Assembly (NCBI GenBank): GCA_030913385.1
Contig: CP133159.1
Location: forward strand, 2,068,584 to 2,132,583
Direction of reading: 5' to 3'
DNA from: Cytophagaceae bacterium ABcell3
Lineage (GTDB): Bacteria > Bacteroidota > Bacteroidia > Cytophagales > Cytophagaceae
Length of the DNA: 64,000 bases
This document shows positions 56,207-64,000 of the stretch, piece after piece. The position numbers and the translations under genes were made by a program. The notes beneath the pieces were generated by a model. The model saw nothing but the letters and a program-made list of their open reading frames with translations. It was not told the origin of the DNA and searched no databases. The first letter of the stretch is position 1; the number at the start of each line of letters is the position of its first letter.

Positions 56207-57252
56207 CCTGACGATGAGATTGCATCGTTGACTTATTAAATAACCGCATCATCAATATATCTTTAATAAACTTAATGAGCTAAAGTCACCTAAAGCTCAA
56301 TCTCCACTTTTTCTTACCTTTTTTGCTTGTCCAAAAAAGGTAACCAAAAAAAGACACTATGGCTGAAAGGCATATTGCCACGCACTAAACGCACAGTCCC
56401 TCCCTGCCAGAAAAATGCCTTAACTGACGATTCATTGTCAAAGGCAGTGTTGTATGGCGGCATTTTTAAAAATCCGGCACCCCACAAGCCGCAATATGCC
56501 CACACCAGCCATAGAGTCCCCGCCCGCCCTTAGTAGCTACCGGACTGCTGATTATGGAGTTATTCTTTTAGTCTACTTTTCGGCTTTTACCAGATTGGAG
56601 GTTACCGCTGGCTTTGGATCTAAATTTTTAGGATGGTGTTTTAAACTCTAAAATAAACACTATAGCTGTCTCCCCGCACCTGTTGCGGGGTCTGTTTGGG
56701 GTAAAGCAGGAATGTGAATTGCCAAATATTAGGCAGGTGCCAGTAAGCAGTGTAGGTTGATTGTTAGGGTGTCAAATACCAGACCTAACGACTAGATTGC
56801 TTCGTCGTTCCTCCTCGCAATGACGTTGGGGTAATTTGGTGATTGTGGGGGTGTTATTATCTTATAGGTTGTAATAACATCTATCCCTTAATCCTGTCTA
56901 TCCTTTCATCCTGCGAATCCCGGTTCAGACAGTTTAGTGCCAGTGTCTAACAGATTCCTCCTGCGTCGGAATGACAGGTTATATATCATTGCATCATCAT
57001 ATCATCCTTAAGTTTCCTATGAAAAAATGCCGCGGCAATCTGTTGGTGGTAAGCTGTGTTGGTTGATATGTTTGTGGGGGAATAATACCAAACCTGACGA
57101 TGAGATTGCTTCGTCGTGCCTCCTCACAATGACGTGGAGGGGTGAGTTGTAATAGAGGGTGTTATTATCTGGTTGATTGTAGAAACATCTTTCCTTTAAT
57201 CCTGTATATCCTTTCATCCTGCGAATCCCGGTTCAGACAGTATAATACTAGA
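56207..57252 (+). repeat. Tandem long-repeat unit 1 (1046 bases)
   Basis: Unit boundaries are set arbitrarily at cctgacgatgagattgcatc. Each unit contains a nearly invariant block (here about 56297-56535) that opens with a hairpin of taccttttttg and caaaaaaggta, then a more variable block of about 170 bases, a ccccgca/tgcgggg hairpin, and two related modules of about 150 bases, each with a REP-like site and tcctttcatcctgcgaatcc. Overlapping short ORFs on both strands of the first block are probably not genes. Confidence 0.9.
56795..56825 (+). repeat. REP-like site of the array (representative)
   Basis: gattgcttcgtcgttcctcc followed by tcgcaatgacg; the outer gattgc and gcaat are complementary. 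The same 31 bases occur at 57981, 59025, 62715 and 63781, and split by the IS element at 60068. A variant with gtgcctcctcacaatgacg occurs in the second module of each unit, for example at 57104. Confidence 0.85.
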
Positions 57253-58438
57253 CCTGACGATGAGATTGCATCGTTGACTTATTAAATAACCGCATCATCA
57301 ATATATCTTTAATAAACTTAATGAGCTAAAGTCACCTAAAGCTCAATCTCCACTTTTTCTTACCTTTTTTGCTTGTCCAAAAAAGGTAACCAAAAAAAGA
57401 CACTATGGCTGAAAGGCATATTGCCACGCACTAAACGCACAGTCCCTCCCTGCCAGAAAAATGCCTTAACTGACGATTCATTGTCAAAGGCAGTGTTGTA
57501 TGGCGGCATTTTTAAAAATCCGGCACCCCACAAGCCGCAATATGCCCACACCAGCCATAGAGTCCCCGCCCGCCCTTAGTAGCTACCGGACTGCTGATTA
57601 TGGAGTTATTCTTTTAGTCTACTTTTTGGATCTTACCAGATTGGAGGTTACCGCTGGCTTTGGGTGTTAGTTTTTTGGGATGGTGTTTTAAACGCTAAAA
57701 GCAAACACTAGCTGCCTCCCCGCACCTGTTGCGGGGGCTGTTGGGGTAAAGCAGGAATGTGAATTGCCAAATATTAGGCAGGTGCCAGCGTCTAACCTTA
57801 AGGTTTTAATTAGCAGATAAGCAAAAATTAACCGTCATTGCGAGGCACAAGGTAATGGTTGATAAAGATCTATGGATTGAAGTTATAAGCCATTAGTTTT
57901 CTTATGAAAAAATGCCGCGGCAATCTGTTTGGGTAAGCTGTGTTGGTTGATTGTTAGGGTGTTAATGTTAAACCTGACGAGATTGCTTCGTCGTTCCTCC
58001 TCGCAATGACGTTGGGGTAATTTGGTGATTGTGGGGGTGTTATTATCTTATAGGTTGTAATAACATCTATCCCTTAATCCTGTCTATCCTTTCATCCTGC
58101 GAATCCCGGTTCAGACAGTTTAGTGCCAGTGCCTAACAGATTCCTCCTGCGTCGGAATGACAGGTTATATATCATTGCATCATCATATCATCCTTAAGTT
58201 TCCTATGAAAAAATGCCGCGGCAATCTGTTGGTGGTAAGCTGTGTTGGTTGATATGTTTGTGGGGGAATAATACCAAACCTGACGATGAGATTGCTTCGT
58301 CGTGCCTCCTCACAATGACGTGGAGGGGTGAGTTGTAATAGAGGGTGTTATTATCTGGTTGATTGTAGAAACATCTTTCCTTTAATCCTGTATATCCTTT
58401 CATCCTGCGAATCCCGGTTCAGACAGTATAATACTAGA
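57253..58438 (+). repeat. Tandem long-repeat unit 2 (1186 bases)
   Basis: Follows the plan of unit 1 but differs in a segment of about 170 bases (about 57789-57975), where the sequence ttaattagcagataagcaaa appears; similar sequence is found at the very end of the window (near 63985). The rest is almost identical to the other units. Confidence 0.9.
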
Positions 58439-59482
58439 CCTGACGATGAGATTGCATCGTTGACTTATTAAATAACCGCATCATCAATATATCTTTAATA
58501 AACTTAATGAGCTAAAGTCACCTAAAGCTCAATCTCCACTTTTTCTTACCTTTTTTGCTTGTCCAAAAAAGGTAACCAAAAAAAGACACTATGGCTGAAA
58601 GGCATATTGCCACGCACTAAACGCACAGTCCCTCCCTGCCAGAAAAATGCCTTAACTGACGATTCATTGTCAAAGGCAGTGTTGTATGGCGGCATTTTTA
58701 AAAATCCGGCAGCCCACAAGCCGCAATATGCCCACACCAGCCATAGAGTCCCCGCCCGCCCTTAGTAGCTACCGGGCTGCTGGTTATGGAATTATTCTTT
58801 TCCTCTACTTTTCGGCTCTTACCAGTTTGGAGATTATCGCTGGCTTTGGATCTAAATTTTTAGGATGGTGTTTTAAACTCTAAAATAAACACTATAGCTG
58901 TCTCCCCGCACCTGTTGCGGGGTCTGTTTGGGGTATGGTAGGATGTAACTTACCAAATATTATACGGTGCCAGTAAGCAGTGTAGGTTGATTGTTAGGGT
59001 GTCAAATACCAGACCTAACGACTAGATTGCTTCGTCGTTCCTCCTCGCAATGACGTTGGGGTAATTTGGTGATTGTGGGGGTGTTATTATCTTATAGGTT
59101 GTAATAACATCTATCCCTTAATCCTGTCTATCCTTTCATCCTGCGAATCCCGGTTCAGACAGTTTAGTGCCAGTGCCTAACAGATTCCTCCTGCGTCGGA
59201 ATGACAGGTTATATATCATTGCATCATCATATCATCCTTAAGTTTCCTATGAAAAAATGCCGCGGCAATCTGTTGGTGGTAAGCTGTGTTGGTTGATATG
59301 TTTGTGGGGGAATAATACCAAACCTGACGATGAGATTGCTTCGTCGTGCCTCCTCACAATGACGTGGAGGGGTGAGTTGTAATAGAGGGTGTTATTATCT
59401 GGTTGATTGTAGAAACATCTTTCCTTTAATCCTGTATATCCTTTCATCCTGCGAATCCCGGTTCAGACAGTATAATACTAGA
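58439..59482 (+). repeat. Tandem long-repeat unit 3 (1044 bases)
   Basis: Same plan as unit 1. From this unit onward the invariant block carries ccggcagccc in place of ccggcacccc, which groups units 3-6 apart from 1-2. Confidence 0.9.
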
Positions 59483-60104
59483 CCTGACGATGAGATTGCA
59501 TCGTTGACTTATTAAATAACCGCATCATCAATATATCTTTAATAAACTTAATGAGCTAAAGTCACCTAAAGCTCAATCTCCACTTTTTCTTACCTTTTTT
59601 GCTTGTCCAAAAAAGGTAACCAAAAAAAGACACTATGGCTGAAAGGCATATTGCCACGCACTAAACGCACAGTCCCTCCCTGCCAGAAAAATGCCTTAAC
59701 TGACGATTCATTGTCAAAGGCAGTGTTGTATGGCGGCATTTTTAAAAATCCGGCAGCCCACAAGCCGCAATATGCCCACACCAGCCATAGAGTCCCCGCC
59801 CGCCCTTAGTAGCTACCGGGCTGCTGGTTAAGGAGTTAATCTTTTTGTCTACTTTTCGGCTCTTACCAGATTGGAGGTTATAGCTGGCTTTGGGTGTAGT
59901 TTTTTAGGATGGTGTTTTAACGCTAAAAGCAAACACTATAGCTGTACCCCCGCACCTGTTGCGGGGTCTGTTTGGGTATGGTAGGATGTAACTTACCAAA
60001 TATTATACGGTGCCAGTAAGCAGTGTAGGTTGATTGTTAGGGTGTCAAATACCAGACCTAACGACTAGATTGCTTCGTCGTTCCTCCTACCGATGACGTA
60101 TCTT

Positions 60105-61427
60105 TCAAACTTCCTCACAAACAGTAAGTTGGTATCCTAGGTTCTTTGCCGTTTTCATCAACCACTTTTCTCGCTGAATTTTCATTAGTTCTTCATATTT
60201 CTTTATTCCCCTTTCTGTATAGTCAAGCCCTTTAACCATTAACCGCCAATATAGAACAGCAAGTTTTCTAGCTGTTGCTTTCACAGCTACGCCAGGGCCT
60301 CGTTTGGCTTTTATTCTTCTGCCAAATGCGCCTAGTGCAATTTTTTTGCTCTCAATCAAACTTTGTGCAATCTGCCTGAAAATTTGCCCTGCTTTTGGCC
60401 TAAATTTCTTTTTTGCATTTTTTTTCATTTTCCCGGAATCATTCTGTCCGGGGGACAACCCTAGCCAAGATGTAAACTGTTTTTCCGAAGGCCACTTTTC
60501 TAGATCATACCCTACTTCAGCATAGAGTTGTAGCCATGTATAGTCCGTTATGCCAGGTAGGTCTGTAGCGTCTCTACCTGTAAATATTTTAATTAAATGG
60601 CCTCCCAGGTTATCTACCTGAGGTTTGTTGTGCCTGATCGGCTTACGGCCTTTTACTGACTCTATTTCGTCTTTGGCGTCTTTGTCCTGGTGGTACCTGT
60701 TACTTCTTTCCATCGCTTGCTGTATTTTTTTATCGCATTGGGAGATTTGCCCTTGGTAAAAAAGATACGCTTCGTAAGCTTGCTGTAAAGCAAATAGCCC
60801 AGCTTCTGTATAATGTCCCTCTAAAGCCTTCAATACCAAGTACCCTTTTTTTTCCTTGATACTTTTATGGCAAAGGCTTAATAGTTTGTGCTTGTCCCTT
60901 TCTCCTTCTATGATTGCTTCTATGACTCTCAGGCCACTCGCTCCCTGTATTTGGTTTATAACCTCTTTGAGGCGGATATTCATTTCGGTTAAAGCTTTTT
61001 GCATATGGTTGATGTGCATCGATGCTGTTCTGATATGGTCCTCCCGCAACCTCTGATATCTCCTGATTTCTTTAACTTGCTCATCAGGCACAAAACACCG
61101 GTTCAACAGTCCGTAACTATGCAACTGCTGTATCCACTGACAGTCTTTAACATCTGTTTTTCGGCCGGGAACCTGTCTGGTCTGTCTTCCATCCACCAAC
61201 CATACATCTAAACCGGCCTTTTCTAGTATCTCATATAAGATAACCCAGTAAACACCGGTAGCTTCCATCGCTACCGATTCGACGCCCTTTGACACCAGGT
61301 AATCACAGGCCAAACGAAATTCTTCTGTAAATGTACCAAAGGAGCGCACTTGCTCTCCTCCAACTGAGACAAAGATCTTCTTTGCCCCAATGTCTACTCC
61401 AGCAGCATTAGCTCTTAATTTTTCCAT
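60105..61427 (-). CDS. IS110-family transposase/recombinase
   Basis: 440 residues. The RuvC-like N-terminal domain shows the DEDD set: Asp12 (GVDIGAK), Glu55 (AMEATG), Asp92 and Asp95 (TDVKDC). A coiled coil follows (about 120-260), then the transposase_20 domain (LPGITDY, WLGLSPG) with Ser331 in NDSGK, the place of the nucleophilic serine of IS621. Recombinases of this kind are guided by a bridge RNA from the element's non-coding end. The frame is intact, so the element may be active. Confidence 0.93.
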   Translation of the reverse strand: MEKLRANAAGVDIGAKKIFVSVGGEQVRSFGTFTEEFRLACDYLVSKGVESVAMEATGVYWVILYEILEKAGLDVWLVDGRQTRQVPGRKTDVKDCQWIQQLHSYGLLNRCFVPDEQVKEIRRYQRLREDHIRTASMHINHMQKALTEMNIRLKEVINQIQGASGLRVIEAIIEGERDKHKLLSLCHKSIKEKKGYLVLKALEGHYTEAGLFALQQAYEAYLFYQGQISQCDKKIQQAMERSNRYHQDKDAKDEIESVKGRKPIRHNKPQVDNLGGHLIKIFTGRDATDLPGITDYTWLQLYAEVGYDLEKWPSEKQFTSWLGLSPGQNDSGKMKKNAKKKFRPKAGQIFRQIAQSLIESKKIALGAFGRRIKAKRGPGVAVKATARKLAVLYWRLMVKGLDYTERGIKKYEELMKIQREKWLMKTAKNLGYQLTVCEEV

Positions 61428-61669
61428 CGATCATATTAACTTTTAGTGATAAAATCCTGTACAGGAAGGAGATATCGCATGAAAGACTACCGAACGGACA
61501 TTTCCAATTAAAAGAAAGTACCAAAATTTGTGACTCCATCCTTCCCAACCATACTCGCAAGCAGGCAATAGCACTAAATGTAACGCGGCCATGGGTACAG
61601 GTTCTACAAAAATAAAAATAATACACGTCATCTTATTTTGTGTGTTTGGCAGAGCCAAAAATTAGGTCT
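61428..61669 (-). ncRNA. Candidate bridge RNA region of the IS110 element
   Basis: Upstream non-coding end, read on the minus strand. It starts with a tttggc-tct-gccaaa stem (61645-61659). TTGCGAG (61560 down to 61554) equals the last five bases of the left target plus core (target ATTGCG-AG). TCGGTAG (61493 down to 61487) equals the last five bases of the left donor plus core (donor ATCGGT-AG). Order target loop, then donor loop, is as in IS621. Right-hand guides could not be identified. A tcctgt/acagga palindrome (61455-61466) follows before the start codon. Confidence 0.6.
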
Positions 61670-62106
61670 CGCAATGACGTTGGGGTAATTTGGTGATTGT
61701 GGGGGTGTTATTATCTTATAGGTTGTAATAACATCTATCCCTTAATCCTGTCTATCCTTTCATCCTGCGAATCCCGGTTCAGACAGTTTAGTGCCAGTGT
61801 CTAACAGATTCCTCCTGCGTCGGAATGACAGGTTATATATCATTGCATCATCATATCATCCTTAAGTTTCCTATGAAAAAATGCCGCGGCAATCTGTTGG
61901 TGGTAAGCTGTGTTGGTTGATATGTTTGTGGGGGAATAATACCAAACCTGACGATGAGATTGCTTCGTCGTGCCTCCTCACAATGACGTGGAGGGGTGAG
62001 TTGTAATAGAGGGTGTTATTATCTGGTTGATTGTAGAAACATCTTTCCTTTAATCCTGTATATCCTTTCATCCTGCGAATCCCGGTTCAGACAGTATAAT
62101 ACTAGA

Positions 62107-63172
62107 CCTGACGATGAGATTGCATCGTTGACTTATTAAATAACCGCATCATCAATATATCTTTAATAAACTTAATGAGCTAAAGTCACCTAAAGCTCAA
62201 TCTCCACTTTTTCTTACCTTTTTTGCTTGTCCAAAAAAGGTAACCAAAAAAAGACACTATGGCTGAAAGGCATATTGCCACGCACTAAACGCACAGTCCC
62301 TCCCTGCCAGAAAAATGCCTTAACTGACGATTCATTGTCAAAGGCAGTGTTGTATGGCGGCATTTTTAAAAATCCGGCAGCCCACAAGCCGCAATATGCC
62401 CACACCAGCCATAGAGTCCCCGCCCGCCCTTAGTAGCTACCGGACTGCTGATTATTGAGTTGTTCTTTTTGTCTACTTTTCGGCTCTTACCAGTTTGGAG
62501 GTTATCGCTGTCTTTAGTTGTTAGTTTTTGAGCTCAATTAATAAAACTTTAGTAAGGTAGTTTTAAGCTCTAAAAATAAACACTATAGCTGTCTCCCCGC
62601 ACCTGTTGCGGGGTCTGTTTGGGTATGGTAGGATGTAACTTGCCAAATATTATACGGTGCCAGTAAGCAGTGTAGGTTGATTGTTAGGGTGTCAAATACC
62701 AGACCTAACGACTAGATTGCTTCGTCGTTCCTCCTCGCAATGACGTTGGGGTAATTTGGTGATTGTGGGGGTGTTATTATCTTATAGGTTGTAATAACAT
62801 CTATCCCTTAATCCTGTCTATCCTTTCATCCTGCGAATCCCGGTTCAGACAGTTTAGTGCCAGTGCCTAACAGATTCCTCCTGCGTCGGAATGACAGGTT
62901 ATATATCATTGCATCATCATATCATCCTTAAGTTTCCTATGAAAAAATGCCGCGGCAATCTGTTGGTGGTAAGCTGTGTTGGTTGATATGTTTGTGGGGG
63001 AATAATACCAAACCTGACGATGAGATTGCTTCGTCGTGCCTCCTCACAATGACGTGGAGGGGTGAGTTGTAATAGAGGGTGTTATTATCTGGTTGATTGT
63101 AGAAACATCTTTCCTTTAATCCTGTATATCCTTTCATCCTGCGAATCCCGGTTCAGACAGTATAATACTAGA
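62107..63172 (+). repeat. Tandem long-repeat unit 5 (1066 bases)
   Basis: Same plan; its variable block contains an added stretch (ttgagctcaattaataaaac, near 62527) shared only with unit 6. Confidence 0.9.
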
Positions 63173-64000
63173 CCTGACGATGAGATTGCATCGTTGACTT
63201 ATTAAATAACCGCATCATCAATATATCTTTAATAAACTTAATGAGCTAAAGTCACCTAAAGCTCAATCTCCACTTTTTCTTACCTTTTTTGCTTGTCCAA
63301 AAAAGGTAACCAAAAAAAGACACTATGGCTGAAAGGCATATTGCCACGCACTAAACGCACAGTCCCTCCCTGCCAGAAAAATGCCTTAACTGACGATTCA
63401 TTGTCAAAGGCAGTGTTGTATGGCGGCATTTTTAAAAATCCGGCAGCCCACAAGCCACAATATGCCCACACCAGCCATAGAGTCCCCGCCCGCCCTTAGT
63501 AGCTATCGGACTGCTGATTATGGAATTATTCTTTTTGTCTACTTTTCGGCTCTTACCAGTTTGGAGGTTATCGCTGTCTTTAGTTGTTAGTTTTTGAGCT
63601 CAATTAATAAAACTTTAGTAAGGTAGTTTTAAGCTCTAAAAATAAACACTATAGCTGTCTCCCCGCACCTGTTGCGGGGTCTGTTTGGGTATGGTAGGAT
63701 GTAACTTGCCAAATATTATACGGTGCCAGTAAGCAGTGTAGGTTGATTGTTAGGGTGTCAAATACCAGACCTAACGACTAGATTGCTTCGTCGTTCCTCC
63801 TCGCAATGACGTTGGGGTAATTTGGTGATTGTGGGGGTGTTATTATCTTATAGGTTGTAATAACATCTATCCCTTAATCCTGTCTATCCTTTCATCCTGC
63901 GAATCCCGGTTCAGACAGTTTAGTGCCAGTGTCTGACATATCCCTCGTGCCTCGGAATGACAGGTTATTATGAAGGTTGTAATTAGCAGATAACCAAAAA
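63173..64000 (+). repeat. Tandem long-repeat unit 6, incomplete at window end
   Basis: Follows unit 5 closely up to about 63930, then departs (gtctgacatatccctcgtgc) and ends in sequence resembling the odd segment of unit 2. The array may end here or continue in another form beyond the window. Confidence 0.85.

Larger units (their letters stand above)
60089..61669 (-). mobile_element. IS110-family insertion sequence, complete
   Basis: Ends were set by comparison with intact units. Left of the element the unit reads cctcct, to its right cgcaatgacg. The two bases ct stand before both junctions (60087-60088 and 61668-61669), the arrangement known for IS110 elements, which have a dinucleotide core and no long terminal repeats. 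On the transposase strand the core is AG. The long non-coding end (about 240 bases) lies upstream of the transposase gene and the other end has only 16 bases, as in the IS110 (not the IS1111) group. Confidence 0.88.
59483..62106 (+). repeat. Tandem long-repeat unit 4, interrupted by an IS110 element
   Basis: Total 2624 bases; without the insertion (60089-61669) it would be 1043, in line with unit 3. The insertion point lies inside the REP-like site of the first module. Confidence 0.9.

Noticed and set aside
56314-56533. Overlapping ORFs of 63 (minus) and 68 (plus) codons in the constant block of every unit
   Set aside because: They lie on opposite strands of the same repeat, have no ribosome-binding site, and their conservation follows from the near-identity of the DNA. 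A peptide product cannot be excluded but is not supported.
57017-57217. 66-codon minus-strand ORF repeated in the second module of the units
   Set aside because: It spans the REP-like site and the dispersed tcctttcatcctgcg motif; the composition is not protein-like and the conservation is explained by the repeat.
55969-64000. CRISPR array
   Set aside because: Repeats are about 1 kb long and contiguous, without 30-40-base spacers or cas genes.

Overview
The window looks like a chromosomal piece of a Bacteroidota bacterium, most likely of the order Cytophagales. Support comes from TTG-N20-TAnnTTTG promoters upstream of rplM and the TonB receptor, the order rplM-rpsI-rpsB-tsf, families common in that phylum (DUF3078, DUF3108, DUF4369-TlpA, TonB receptors with a carboxypeptidase-like N-terminus), weak Shine-Dalgarno sequences and AT-rich DNA. 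No rRNA or tRNA gene was seen.

Layout. 1-965: end of a glycosyltransferase. 1209-5552: a four-gene two-component operon running from a kinase with two FixL-type (haem-binding) PAS domains, through a lone receiver and a receiver-kinase hybrid, to a receiver fused to a CRP/FNR-type DNA-binding protein; a palindrome of FNR/FixK form lies upstream. 5641-8841: a lipoprotein and priA on the minus strand. 9242-20254: an exopolysaccharide operon made of a lone receiver, an initiating sugar transferase with a degenerate receiver fused to it, a half-size TolC-like protein, a Wzc-like co-polymerase, two GT2 enzymes, one GT4 enzyme, a flippase and a polymerase. 20355-22113: three small minus-strand genes. 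22551-25648: a TonB receptor and a histidine-rich lipoprotein, probably for zinc, behind a promoter overlapped by an inverted repeat. 25874-29038: ispD, queA and recA. 29459-35687: a membrane aminopeptidase, DUF3108 and thioredoxin proteins, a PhoB/PhoR-like pair and a pseudouridine synthase. 35889-38688: ribosomal proteins L13, S9, S2 and EF-Ts. 38776-48303: cell-surface, protease, glycosyltransferase and peptidoglycan genes. 48373-54858: two large PAS kinases, one with a LOV blue-light motif, plus a receiver. 54949-55953: a DUF3078 outer-membrane protein.

From about 55969 to the window end there is a tandem array of roughly 1.04-1.19 kb units with no convincing gene of its own. One unit is split by a complete IS110-family element (60089-61669). 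Its upstream non-coding end carries two 7-base segments, in the expected order, that match the target junction and the element's own donor junction, each including the AG core. This is what a bridge RNA of an IS110 recombinase should look like.

The window is therefore rich in sensing (six histidine kinases counting the hybrid, and several receivers) and in envelope biogenesis. The points most worth following up are the bridge-RNA candidate and its repeat-array target, the double FixL-type oxygen relay, the LOV domain with a Gln-to-Leu change, and the receiver-fused initiating glycosyltransferase.
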